Below, piece by piece: positions 15,012 to 22,533 of a DNA stretch of 24,877 bases. The notes beneath the pieces are model-generated. The model was not told the DNA's origin. It worked only from the letters and a program-made list of their open reading frames with translations, and searched no databases. The position numbers and the translations under genes were made by a program. Source of the stretch: JANPEZ01 sp031423155 (GTDB lineage Bacteria; Actinomycetota; UBA4738; HRBIN12); the NCBI GenBank assembly GCA_031423155.1, contig JANPEZ010000173.1, positions 1 through 24,877 on the forward strand, in the 5' to 3' direction. Each line of letters opens with the position of its first letter. Position 1 is the stretch's first letter.

Positions 15012-15248
15012 TCACGCTCCGCGGAGGGCTTCGGCCAGGTCCCTGCGGGTCAACTGGATCTCGAACCTCTCAACACCGTCGATCAGGACGACCGGGATCC
15101 TCAAGCCGTATTCGAGCTCCAAGCTGTCGCTGCCGGATATGTCTATCTCCTGCAGGTCGAACGGAGTTGCCTCTCGTTCTGCTTCGATCACTGCCCGGGC
15201 CTGGTCGCAGAGACCGCACCGGGGACGCGAGTACAGGGTTACGAGCAT
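15012..15248 (-). CDS. Glutaredoxin-like small thiol protein
   Basis: This 78-aa protein has a thioredoxin-fold start (LVTLYSRPRCGLCDQA) with a CGLC motif (C11, C14) and the expected IPVVLIDG cis-proline strand. It matches the short glutaredoxin-like (DUF836) family of thiol-disulfide proteins. It is cytoplasmic, with substrate unknown. The ATG at 15248 is chosen because the fold begins there and TACCAT lies 8 nt upstream; the open frame to 15443 runs under the sigma factor gene and is not credible. Confidence 0.85.
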   Translation of the reverse strand: MLVTLYSRPRCGLCDQARAVIEAEREATPFDLQEIDISGSDSLELEYGLRIPVVLIDGVERFEIQLTRRDLAEALRGA

Positions 15249-15249
15249 G

Positions 15250-15278
15250 GCATCCGATGGTAGCCGGGCTGATACAAC
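15250..15278 (+). promoter_or_regulatory. Candidate autoregulated ECF promoter of the sigma gene
   Basis: GCATCC (15250-15255), then 17 nt, then TACAAC (15273-15278), which ends 6 nt before the ATG at 15285. The same arrangement (CCATCC, 17 nt, a weak -10) occurs in front of the DUF4331 gene. A CCATCC-like -35 is reminiscent of SigK-type ECF promoters as I remember them. Both boxes are short, so the match could be chance. Confidence 0.35.
15257..15262 (-). promoter_or_regulatory. -10 element for the glutaredoxin-like gene
   Basis: TACCAT on the minus strand lies 8 nt before the ATG at 15248, suggesting a leaderless transcript. It lies within the region of the divergent sigma-factor promoter, so the two units probably share control. 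Confidence 0.35.
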
Positions 15279-15284
15279 TTGAGG

Positions 15285-15854
15285 ATGCAAGATCGCGACC
15301 TGGAGGACCTGGAGCTTCATGGAAGACTCCTGGGCGGGGACCGAGGGGCCTTCGACGAGCTGTACCGGCGTTACTCTCCCGCGGCCTACGGTCTTGCCTC
15401 CAGACTCACGGCGCAGAAGATCCTCGCTCAAGATGTCGTGCACGATGCCTTCATGGCCATCTGGAGGGCGCCCGAGGCCTTCGACCCGGCGCGCGGCTCA
15501 TTCAGGACCTTCTTCCTTGCCCTGGTGCACCACCGGGCCGTCGACACCATCCGCCGGGAGGAGCGCCTGCGCAAACGAACCGAGAAGGCGGCGAACCTCG
15601 AGCCTGTTCATGACGAAGATGTTGCGGAAGACGTGGTGGACGAGGCCTATATGGCCGGCCGCCGCAAGGAGGTCCGCGAGGCCCTCCGGACACTTCCGGA
15701 CATACAGCGACAGGTGCTGGAGATGGCCTATCTCGACGGCAAGACCCAGGTGGTCATCGCCTCCGAACTCGGTATCCCGGTGGGAACCGTCAAGACCAGG
15801 ACGCTGGCGGCCATGCGTAAGCTGCGCACGCTGCTATCCCAGGAGGACCATTGA
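15285..15854 (+). CDS. ECF RNA polymerase sigma factor (sigma-70 family)
   Basis: This 189-aa protein has sigma region 2 (about 22-93, with DELYRRYSPAAYGLA and DVVHDAFMAIWR) and region 4 (about 130-182, with LPDIQRQVLEMAYLDGKTQ and the IPVGTVKTR helix-turn-helix). It lacks regions 1 and 3, as ECF factors do. Overlap by 4 nt with the anti-sigma gene (TTGA) shows a co-regulated pair; the RskA-like partner suggests a SigK-like group. The ATG at 15285 fits a leaderless start; a TTG at 15279 would add two residues. Confidence 0.95.
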   Translation: MQDRDLEDLELHGRLLGGDRGAFDELYRRYSPAAYGLASRLTAQKILAQDVVHDAFMAIWRAPEAFDPARGSFRTFFLALVHHRAVDTIRREERLRKRTEKAANLEPVHDEDVAEDVVDEAYMAGRRKEVREALRTLPDIQRQVLEMAYLDGKTQVVIASELGIPVGTVKTRTLAAMRKLRTLLSQEDH

Positions 15855-16573
15855 TCGAAGACCACGAGGTCATCGAGGAGCTACTCGCGGGTTACGTCCT
15901 GCGCAGCCTCACCGGGGAGGACGCGCGCGACGCGGACAGGCTGCTGTCCGAACACGTCCCCTCCTGCGCCCGGTGTCGCGGCACCCTCTCGGCCTTCCGC
16001 GATACCGCTGCCGATCTGGCGCTGGACGCCACTCCACTCACGCCGCCGGAAACCCTGCTGCCTCGGCTCCATCGCGAGATGGGAGAACGCCGGCTCCGAG
16101 GGCGCGGTTCGAGGGCGAGCTTCGCGGTCGCGGCCGGTTTCGTTGCGGTGGTGGGGATGGCGGGCCTCAGCGTCTCGCAGGGCATCAGGGCCTCGAACGC
16201 TCAGTCGCGGGCCGATCTCATGCAGGGGATGGCGGACATCGCCGGAAGGCCGGGAGCCAGCCGGGTTACGCTGGCCGCCTCGTCCGCGACCGACTCCGCG
16301 CCCATCACCGAGCTGTCGGCTCCCGGTGAAACGGTCGTCTACCTGTACGGGCACGACGTCCCCGCTCCCTCGGCCGGCATGATCTACCGCATCTGGGAGG
16401 GTTCGAACGGGTCCTACGCCCTCATCGGAGAGTTCGTCCCCGAGTCCGACATGACCGTCATCAAGTTGGAGATCGAGGGCGGGGTGGATCAGTTGCTCAT
16501 CACCCAAGAACCCGCCGGTAGCAGCAGCCAGTCTCCCTCCGAGAGCGACATCGTTTGGAGCGCCGCGGCCTGA
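15851..16573 (+). CDS. Zinc-binding anti-sigma factor with RskA-like C-terminal domain
   Basis: This 240-aa membrane protein begins with an anti-sigma domain carrying the HVPSCARC motif (H35, C39, C42), the zinc anti-sigma signature. A single helix lies at about 89-110. The extracytoplasmic part (about 130-235) has the RskA/anti-sigma-K pattern with YLYGHDVPAPSAGMIYRIW and ends in a Ser-rich tail. It should hold the ECF factor inactive until regulated proteolysis releases it. The TTG start overlaps the sigma stop and has AGGAGG upstream (15841-15846). The signal is not evident. Confidence 0.93.
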   Translation: MIEDHEVIEELLAGYVLRSLTGEDARDADRLLSEHVPSCARCRGTLSAFRDTAADLALDATPLTPPETLLPRLHREMGERRLRGRGSRASFAVAAGFVAVVGMAGLSVSQGIRASNAQSRADLMQGMADIAGRPGASRVTLAASSATDSAPITELSAPGETVVYLYGHDVPAPSAGMIYRIWEGSNGSYALIGEFVPESDMTVIKLEIEGGVDQLLITQEPAGSSSQSPSESDIVWSAAA

Positions 16574-16581
16574 CCGGTCAG
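16570..16581. repeat. 12-bp palindrome holding both convergent stop codons
   Basis: CTGACCGGTCAG is perfectly self-complementary and contains the TGA stops of the anti-sigma gene (16571-16573) and the NicO gene (16578-16580). No T-runs are present, so it is not an obvious terminator. Confidence 0.4.
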
Positions 16582-17990
16582 ATCTGGCCGATACCACGTG
16601 CGGTGAGGAACACTCCGACACCTACTATCGCGCCGGCCGACACCACCGGGATCAGCCGAACCCAGTGACCAGTCATCCTGCGCCCGAGAGCCTCGCGGAG
16701 ACGAAGAGCGCCGAGGCCCACGAGGATCAGAGCCGTCGCCAGACCGACGCTGAAGGCAAGGACCAGCGCCACGCCGAAGGCGGCCCGATGGGCGCTGATA
16801 GCTCCAAGCATCACGATCAGCGCACTGGGAGCGGGCAGGATCCCTCCGGCGAGCGCCAGCGCCATCAGGCCGCGGCGAGACAGCGGGCTCTGTTGGGGCA
16901 CGGAGTGGTCGTGGCCATGACCCTCCGCGTGAGCTCGGTCGTGATGCTTGGCCTGACCCCAGGCGGCGAGCCGCGTCACGAGCAGGTAGACGCCCAGTCC
17001 GAGCGCAACCAGACCGGACACGAGCCCCAACCACGGGTAGAGATCCTCCGGGCGGAAGGTCTTGTCGAGAGTAAGGACGAGCAGACCTAGTGCCAGAACC
17101 GAGGCGGTGTGCATCAGGGCCACAGCCGAACCGACGGCGATCGCCTGACGAGGCCGGGAGTCCGACCCGACCATGTAGGCGGCCATCAGCGTCTTTCCAT
17201 GACCCGGAAGCAGCGCGTGCCAGGCTCCGAAGGCGACGGCCAGAAGCAGCGCCAGGGCGACCAGCGGAAGACCTCGGTTGCCGGCCAGAGCGGCGAAGGG
17301 TCCGGCATCGATAAGGGGTCGCCCGGGGTCGGCAGCTTCGGTCGCCGAGGGACCGGCAACCGTGAGGCTTCGGCCCGGCTCGAACGAACCGCTCGCGGCG
17401 GTGACGTCCAACGGGCTGGCCAGAAGGTCCTGGGGATAGGACTGCAGGGCATCGCTGATGCTCTGCGCGGGCACATCTGAAGAACCGAGACGTACACCGT
17501 CCTCACCTGCCGCCGTTACCTCGTGCCATCCGACGTGTCCGGCGTAGTTCGGATCTTCGAACTCGAACGTGCCTTCTTCCGTTCCGAGGGGAGCCGACAG
17601 GCTGGCTTCCAGGCGCAGGGTCTGAAGGCCCCCCTGCCCCGGCAGGTAGCCGGCAGAAGTTGAGGTGATCGTAAGCGGCACCTTGGATCCACCGAATCGA
17701 AGGGATAGACCGTCCGCGAGGTCGGAGGCCTGGCCTTGGGCCCATGAAGTCAGTTCCGACGGCGAACCGGCGCCATCACCGTTCGAATCGATCTCTGCCA
17801 GGGCCTGGAACGTGGGGATCTCGGCCATATCCACCACGTACTCGATGCGCGCCTGCCCCGGCACGAGGTGGATCCCGGCATAAGTATTCACAGTGAAGTT
17901 GCCGAGAGGGTGAGCCAGAGCAGGCGCGGGCCACGAAGTCACGACGCCAATGAAGACTGCCAGAACGACCCCCCGACGGCGGCCGTTCAT
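16578..17990 (-). CDS. NicO/RcnA-type nickel-cobalt transporter with exported N-terminal domain
   Basis: This 470-aa protein has a signal peptide (cleavage probably after ALA26), giving a mature start at HPLGNFTVN. A beta-rich exported domain follows (about 27-225) and contains an EF-hand-like loop DSNGDGAGSPSE (68-79) with Asp at loop positions 1 and 5 and Glu at 12. The C-terminal half has about six helices of the NicO family, with HALLPGHGKT (258-267) in the first and a His-rich cytoplasmic loop HHDRAHAEGHGHDH (349-362). It probably moves Ni2+/Co2+ or a related metal; direction is uncertain, since both export (RcnA) and uptake members exist. The ATG at 17990 overlaps the TPR gene stop (ATGA). 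Confidence 0.88.
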   Translation of the reverse strand: MNGRRRGVVLAVFIGVVTSWPAPALAHPLGNFTVNTYAGIHLVPGQARIEYVVDMAEIPTFQALAEIDSNGDGAGSPSELTSWAQGQASDLADGLSLRFGGSKVPLTITSTSAGYLPGQGGLQTLRLEASLSAPLGTEEGTFEFEDPNYAGHVGWHEVTAAGEDGVRLGSSDVPAQSISDALQSYPQDLLASPLDVTAASGSFEPGRSLTVAGPSATEAADPGRPLIDAGPFAALAGNRGLPLVALALLLAVAFGAWHALLPGHGKTLMAAYMVGSDSRPRQAIAVGSAVALMHTASVLALGLLVLTLDKTFRPEDLYPWLGLVSGLVALGLGVYLLVTRLAAWGQAKHHDRAHAEGHGHDHSVPQQSPLSRRGLMALALAGGILPAPSALIVMLGAISAHRAAFGVALVLAFSVGLATALILVGLGALRLREALGRRMTGHWVRLIPVVSAGAIVGVGVFLTARGIGQI

Positions 17991-19324
17991 GCCGTGTCCC
18001 GCAGTTCGGCAAGGGCCTGGGCGGCGACCGGCGACCACTGGATGGAGAAGTTCGGGTTGTCGCGCAGGGCCCGCTGAAGGAGCGAGCGCGCTGCGCCCTC
18101 ATTCCCCAGCTCGAGCTGGATCATCGCCGCGTGGAACCGGAACAACGAGCTTCGGGAACCCAGTGACAGGGCCTTCTCGGAGTAGACCTCAGCTCGACGG
18201 TAGTTCCCGTTCGAGTACAGCGCCCAGGCGAGGGCATCCGCCACGTGGATGCTGTGGCGGCGGCGCCACTCGGCACGTGCGGCTTCAAGGGCCGCGACCG
18301 GGTCGCCATGATCGGCGTTGTAAACGGCAAGTTCCAGATCCACGTTCACTCCGGCGGAGGCGAACAGCCGGCGCTCGACTTCGACCAACCGGTACTGCGG
18401 TTCGGCCGCGGCCGCGTCCCCGGAGGCGACGTACAGATCAGCGAGAGCGATGACGTACTCGGGCGAGGGGAAACGCTCCGTCGCCCAGGTGAAACCCGCG
18501 ATCGCCTTGTCCAGATCGCCGCGAGCCCAGGCGATCTTCGCCAGCCCGGCATGTGCGGGAACGAACTCCGGGTCGAGCGCAACTCCCTGCCGGTACGCCC
18601 GAGCGGCCCTGGCAAGGTCGCCCGAGTTGAACCACAGTTCACCGAGCTGGTAGCTGGCCCACGCGGCATCGGCCGAACTCCCGGCGAACCGGCGCGCACC
18701 CTCCATCGCCGAGACGGCGCCGGGGATATCCCCCATCAGCTCACGGGCATAAGAGACACGCGCGTACGACGCCACATCGGGGCGGATGTCCACCATCTTC
18801 TGGAAGGAGGCGAATGCTTCCTCGTAACGCCCGAGCTCTACCTGCGCGTCGCCGATCACTCCGTAGGCGCTGGGGTTGTAAGGGTTGATGGTTCTGGCCC
18901 TTCGCCCCCACTCGAGGGCCGCTGCGAAGTCGTGGCGCGCCGCAGCCAGAGCACCCATCCCGAGCATGGCTTCGAAGTTGTCATCCCGATCAAGCTCGAG
19001 AGAGGCCAGGAGAACGCCCTCGGCCTTCGGGTAGTAGCTCGGGTCCGCAGTGATCCGAGCCTTCTGCACGTACGCGAGTCCGAGCGAAGCCAGTCCCCTC
19101 CAGTCAGAGGCGTTGGAGCGCAGGCGTTCCTGAAGGTCTGCGATCGATCGATCCAGCGAGTCGGCACTGGCGGGAACCGTCCGGATGAGCGCACTCGCCT
19201 CGGGGTTGTGCCCGGTCGGGGTCGAAGTGTCGGAGACCGTTGCGGCGAACAGACCGCTCCCGGCCGCGGCGAATGCGCCGATCGCCAGCGTCAGGACGAC
19301 ACCTGTTCTCGTCAGCTTCCTCAC
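17987..19324 (-). CDS. Exported or membrane-anchored TPR-repeat protein
   Basis: This 445-aa protein has an N-terminal helix (about 8-28, signal peptide or anchor) and then an almost continuous series of tetratricopeptide repeats, roughly from 65 to 435; examples are the NPYNPSAYGVIGDAQVELGR and DPEFVPAHAGLAKIAWARGD units. TPRs mediate protein contacts and no enzymatic domain is present. The GTG at 19324 is chosen for the AAGGGAGAG upstream and the proper signal sequence; the open frame to 19381 crosses the intercistronic hairpin. It lies between DUF4331 and the NicO gene and probably acts outside the membrane with one or both. Confidence 0.88.
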   Translation of the reverse strand: MRKLTRTGVVLTLAIGAFAAAGSGLFAATVSDTSTPTGHNPEASALIRTVPASADSLDRSIADLQERLRSNASDWRGLASLGLAYVQKARITADPSYYPKAEGVLLASLELDRDDNFEAMLGMGALAAARHDFAAALEWGRRARTINPYNPSAYGVIGDAQVELGRYEEAFASFQKMVDIRPDVASYARVSYARELMGDIPGAVSAMEGARRFAGSSADAAWASYQLGELWFNSGDLARAARAYRQGVALDPEFVPAHAGLAKIAWARGDLDKAIAGFTWATERFPSPEYVIALADLYVASGDAAAAEPQYRLVEVERRLFASAGVNVDLELAVYNADHGDPVAALEAARAEWRRRHSIHVADALAWALYSNGNYRRAEVYSEKALSLGSRSSLFRFHAAMIQLELGNEGAARSLLQRALRDNPNFSIQWSPVAAQALAELRDTA

Positions 19325-19351
19325 CGCTCTCCCTTCTCCTCGAGAAGCGTT

Positions 19352-19376
19352 GGGGCCCGGCCGAAGGCCGGGCCCC
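19352..19376 (-). repeat. Strong intercistronic hairpin between DUF4331 and TPR genes
   Basis: An 11-bp perfect GC-only stem closes a 3-nt loop (arms 19352-19362 and 19366-19376). It starts 14 nt after the DUF4331 stop and ends about 27 nt before the TPR start. No T-run follows on the minus strand. It may act as a partial terminator or 3'-end stabiliser that lowers TPR/NicO expression relative to DUF4331. Confidence 0.75.
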
Positions 19377-19390
19377 ACCACCCCCGTCCC

Positions 19391-20773
19391 TTAAGTGTCC
19401 GACCCAGAGTGCGGGTACCCCACGTACGGGAACTCGTCGTTGAACGCGACGTCGTTGGAATCGACGCCGTCACCGATGGTGTCGGCGATCGCCTGGTGAC
19501 CCGGCAGCAGAACACCGAGGACCACACGCAGCGCTTCATCCACAACGTCGTCGGTGAGACGACGCCCGTTCGGGAATCCGGCGAGGTCGCCGCCGAGAAC
19601 TCCGAACCTGGAGCAACTGCTCGTGCAGGGCGGGATGCCCATGTTCAGGCGAAGCACCTCGGCCGGAACGACGCTGGCGGGCTGGTTCAGTCCCGGTACA
19701 CCCGTCAGGAAGACCTGGATGAGATCCGCCCGCTGGATGCCCGGCGCAACTCCGTCCGAATCCGGGATGTCCGTGCCGTAGATCGCGTTGAGCAGATGCG
19801 GCAGCTCGGGGTCCTGAACGGCACCGAGGAACTGAGCATCATCTGCCGGCTTGGTCGAGTTGAAGTAGTCCTTCAGGCTCACCGGCACGACGACTTCGTT
19901 CACGAGCGGGCTACCCAGGCGCGAGACCTGAACGTTGCCGCCGCTGAAGTCCTGCGTGCCATCGCCGTTCTCGATCCTCATACCCGGACGCGACGCCGTG
20001 TTCCAGATCCCGATGATCTTGTTCTTGTTCGGACCCATCAGGCCCTTGATCGGAACCTGCAGCGCCATGGTGTGGACGTTGAACCCGGCGAGAGTGTCGT
20101 CACCGACCTCGGAAAGGTCGCCTCCATAGAGGAGGTCGAACACCCGAAGGTCGAGGAAGAACGGATCGTCGGACTGTCCCACCCAGCTGTAGCTGGTCAC
20201 GTCACCGCCGAAGGCGACGGTGCCGGCGTCGAACAGGTTCGTGTTGTACCCGGGCATCGAACCTTCACCCACGTTGACCGGGACGACCATCTCGTCGCTC
20301 AGCAGCAGGGTGCTCCCGCCGCCGGCTTTGATCCTGGTCAGGTCGTAGGTCTGGTAGACGTTCAGGTCGGTGTCGCCCAGCGAGGTGACTTGACCCGTGT
20401 TGTACAGGAACGTACCCGGGTTCCGGGTGTGGTTGGTGAAGGTCCACCGGTAAGTGATGTCCGGCTTGGCGTCACCTGTGTTGTCGATCTTCACGTCGTA
20501 GTTCGTGTTCTCAGCCAGCATGCTGAAGTTAGGTCCGCCCGCTGGTGTCTCGAACGGGATCCACGAACTTTCGATCGTCACCGTGTTGGGACGATCGGGG
20601 CTGACGAACGCGTAGAGGTCCGTCTGGTCGATCTGAGGGTCACTCGACGTGAGCGGAGCTTCACGGTGCGACGAAGCGAAACTTCCGACGGGCCCGAGCC
20701 CTGCGAAGAGCCCGGCCGAAAGGGCCGCTGTCGCCGCCGCCGCTACGATCTTGCGGAAACGCTTGGTAGCCAA
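19391..20773 (-). CDS. Exported DUF4331-family protein
   Basis: This 460-aa protein has a Sec signal peptide (cleavage near SFA33) followed at once by the family hallmark SSHREAP (34-40) and DPQIDQTDLYAFVSPD. Further family segments are ENTNYDVKI, GPNKNKIIGIW and GFPNGRRLTDDVVDEALRVV. The function of the family is unknown; it is a secreted, mostly beta protein. The TTG start at 20773 follows AAGGAG by 7 nt and gives a proper signal peptide; the longer open frame to 20932 lacks one. The only two cysteines form CTSSC (C383, C387), which may be a disulfide or metal site. It heads the operon with the TPR and NicO genes. Confidence 0.93.
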   Translation of the reverse strand: MATKRFRKIVAAAATAALSAGLFAGLGPVGSFASSHREAPLTSSDPQIDQTDLYAFVSPDRPNTVTIESSWIPFETPAGGPNFSMLAENTNYDVKIDNTGDAKPDITYRWTFTNHTRNPGTFLYNTGQVTSLGDTDLNVYQTYDLTRIKAGGGSTLLLSDEMVVPVNVGEGSMPGYNTNLFDAGTVAFGGDVTSYSWVGQSDDPFFLDLRVFDLLYGGDLSEVGDDTLAGFNVHTMALQVPIKGLMGPNKNKIIGIWNTASRPGMRIENGDGTQDFSGGNVQVSRLGSPLVNEVVVPVSLKDYFNSTKPADDAQFLGAVQDPELPHLLNAIYGTDIPDSDGVAPGIQRADLIQVFLTGVPGLNQPASVVPAEVLRLNMGIPPCTSSCSRFGVLGGDLAGFPNGRRLTDDVVDEALRVVLGVLLPGHQAIADTIGDGVDSNDVAFNDEFPYVGYPHSGSDT

Positions 20774-20819
20774 TGGGTAACTCCTTCGTGAGATGAGGGG
20801 GGCTGCTGCCCTCCAGCTG

Positions 20820-20848
20820 AGTGATCCGCCGGCCGCGGTCGCGGATGG
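20820..20848 (-). promoter_or_regulatory. Candidate ECF-type promoter of the DUF4331 operon
   Basis: On the minus strand CCATCC (20843-20848) and ATCACT (20820-20825) are separated by 17 nt, giving a transcript start near 20813 and a leader of about 40 nt containing AAGGAG. The -35 matches the GCATCC box in front of the sigma gene in five of six bases with the same spacing. This would make DUF4331-TPR-NicO targets of the neighbouring sigma factor. Evidence is thin. Confidence 0.3.
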
Positions 20849-20950
20849 TCTATCCACCCGACGCCGACTCGATCCCCCTTCCCGGCAGCCGCGGTCTGGG
20901 GATGCTTCGCGCACCGATGCAGGTCGGATCACCCCACGAGGAACTCAGGT

Positions 20951-20968
20951 ACCGGGGTTGGACCCGGT
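20951..20968 (-). terminator. Weak hairpin after the 7-TM gene
   Basis: ACCGGG and CCCGGT form a 6-bp stem with a 6-nt loop right at the stop codon of the 20968-21651 gene. There is no T-run, so termination is doubtful. The rest of 20774-20950 shows only the promoter proposed for DUF4331. Confidence 0.25.
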
Positions 20969-21651
20969 CAGGTCGAGGTGACGGGCGCGGGGCGAGAGGC
21001 CCTCAGAAACCCCCAGAACATCGCCGCGATAGCCACCGTCAGCGTCAGCGAGAAGCCGGCCAAGATCCCCGTGGCGGCGAATGCCGATCCCGCCGCCGCG
21101 ATGGTGGCGCCCACCGCGATCCACAGGGTCCCGAAGAATCGGTCCCTCAACTCGGGCCGACCGCGCATCCTCCAAGAGGACCAGAGCGTTCCAAGGAGCA
21201 GCAGGCCGTACGTCGGGTAGGCATACCCCTGAGCGAGATGCAGGGCGAACCCATCCCGAGAGAACACATCTCGCCCGAGGGGCAGGTCCTTGCCCAGAGC
21301 GCTCATCGTTACTCCCGCCGTCCGGACCCTGTTGAGGGCGAACGCCGTAGCGAAGAGGAGGAGCAGTAGCAGCACGTTGCACACCGTCTTGTTCCTGATC
21401 AGCAGGTATGCCTCCCCGAGTGCCAGGAAGGGGACGTTCAGGACGGCGCCCAGCAGCCAGTAGGCGCGATACTCCCCCGAGGTCCAACCGTTGAGAACAC
21501 CCAGGAACAACGCCAGAGACCCGCCCGCGTACATGGCCAGCGCCAGGGCCCAGAGGATCTGGAAAGGCTTGCGGCGCTCGATGAACTGCCTGACGAGCAT
21601 CGCCGAGAAGACGAGGGCGACACCCGTCGCCGCGAGCGGGAACAACCACAT
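20968..21651 (-). CDS. Unknown seven-helix membrane protein
   Basis: This 227-aa protein has about seven hydrophobic helices (near 2-20, 32-53, 64-83, 88-107, 140-160, 172-192 and 195-216) and short loops. No catalytic motif is recognised. It shares a short divergent promoter region with the sugar isomerase-like gene. The ATG at 21651 lacks a Shine-Dalgarno, but TATGCT lies 8 nt upstream, consistent with leaderless expression. Confidence 0.85.
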   Translation of the reverse strand: MWLFPLAATGVALVFSAMLVRQFIERRKPFQILWALALAMYAGGSLALFLGVLNGWTSGEYRAYWLLGAVLNVPFLALGEAYLLIRNKTVCNVLLLLLLFATAFALNRVRTAGVTMSALGKDLPLGRDVFSRDGFALHLAQGYAYPTYGLLLLGTLWSSWRMRGRPELRDRFFGTLWIAVGATIAAAGSAFAATGILAGFSLTLTVAIAAMFWGFLRASRPAPVTST

Positions 21652-21659
21652 GATCCGAG

Positions 21660-21665
21660 AGCATA
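21660..21665 (-). promoter_or_regulatory. -10 element for the 7-TM gene
   Basis: TATGCT on the minus strand ends 8 nt before the ATG at 21651. No clear -35 is seen at 17 nt. Confidence 0.4.
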
Positions 21666-21684
21666 CGCACGACCCGGCTTGAGC

Positions 21685-21704
21685 GTGACTAGGATGTCAG
21701 TCAC
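21685..21704. promoter_or_regulatory. 20-bp inverted repeat overlapping a leaderless promoter
   Basis: GTGACT (21685-21690) and AGTCAC (21699-21704) flank an 8-nt spacer and abut the ATG at 21705. The -10-like TAGGAT (21690-21695, plus strand) lies inside, 9 nt before the ATG. A repressor bound here would block the promoter. No regulator is identified. Confidence 0.4.
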
Positions 21705-22508
21705 ATGCGCGCTTCCCACTCCCCCGCGCTGCTCTTCTCGACGGCCGCCTTCTTCGGACGGCCGCTGGCCGGCTCGTTCGAGCTGATCGCCGAGGCCGGG
21801 TACTCGGGAGCAGAGGTCCTGGTCACCAAGGATCCGGCAAGCCAGGACCCTCGGCTGATCCGGGATCTTGCCCGGGACTACGGCCTTCAGGTGGGGGCAC
21901 TGCACGCGCCCTGCCTCCTGCTCACACGCCGGGTCTGGGGAACCGACCCCGTCGGCAAGGTCTACCGAGCCATCGAAACGGCTCAGTCCGCCGGGATCCC
22001 GCTGGTCGTGATCCACCCTCCTTACAGGTGGCAGACGGCCTTCCGGCGGTGGCTCGACGACCGGCTCCCCGGCCTGGTCGAGCGAACCGGGATCGAGGTG
22101 GCGGTCGAGAACATGTTCCCGGTTCGCTGGGGCGAGCGTGCCGCGGTCACCTTCCACGCAGACCAAGATCTGGACGAACTCGACCGGTTCGGATCGCTTG
22201 CTCTGGACACGAGCCACGCGGCGGTGGCCCGCCACGATCCCGTCGCGGTTCGGCGCCGGTTCGGCGATCGGCTCCGCCACGTCCATCTGTCCGACAACGC
22301 GGGCAAAGGCTGGGATTCGCACCTGCCGCTGGGAGAAGGTGTGCTCGACATCGACGCGATCTTGAACGACCTCGCGTCAGCGACCGGGGCATCGATCTCG
22401 CTCGAAGTCGACCTTCGTAAGCAGCTGGACGAGCCGGCCGCGCTGCGCCGGGTAATGACACAGATGCGCGAACGCTGCGAAGCCAAGCTCCTGGCTCCGG
22501 CCGTCTGA
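21705..22508 (+). CDS. TIM-barrel sugar-phosphate isomerase/epimerase-like protein (AP endonuclease 2 family)
   Basis: This 267-aa protein has the xylose isomerase-like barrel pattern: GYSGAEVLV, LHAPCLL, VVIHPPYRW, VAVENMFP, LALDTSHAA, LRHVHLSDN and ISLEVDLR strand ends. Glu in VENMF, Asp/His in DTSH, His in VHLSD and the late Glu in LEVD fit the usual divalent-metal ligands. The same fold serves sugar isomerases, epimerases and endonuclease IV, so the substrate cannot be given. The ATG at 21705 has no Shine-Dalgarno and appears leaderless. Confidence 0.87.
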   Translation: MRASHSPALLFSTAAFFGRPLAGSFELIAEAGYSGAEVLVTKDPASQDPRLIRDLARDYGLQVGALHAPCLLLTRRVWGTDPVGKVYRAIETAQSAGIPLVVIHPPYRWQTAFRRWLDDRLPGLVERTGIEVAVENMFPVRWGERAAVTFHADQDLDELDRFGSLALDTSHAAVARHDPVAVRRRFGDRLRHVHLSDNAGKGWDSHLPLGEGVLDIDAILNDLASATGASISLEVDLRKQLDEPAALRRVMTQMRERCEAKLLAPAV

Positions 22509-22521
22509 GGCCCCCGCTTGT

Positions 22522-22527
22522 TAGTCT
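22522..22527 (+). promoter_or_regulatory. -10 element for the 51-aa membrane peptide gene
   Basis: TAGTCT ends 6 nt before the GTG at 22534, the same geometry as other leaderless starts here. The -35 region is GC-rich and not recognisable. Confidence 0.35.
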
Positions 22528-22533
22528 CGGGCG

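Noticed and set aside
15249..15443. N-terminal extension of the glutaredoxin-like protein to 15443
   Set aside because: It lies under the sigma factor coding region; the thioredoxin fold begins at the ATG at 15248.
18245..20791. Very long plus-strand open frame of 848 codons
   Set aside because: It runs antisense through the TPR and DUF4331 genes, has no recognisable fold, and the opposite strand has clear family matches, signal peptides and ribosome sites.
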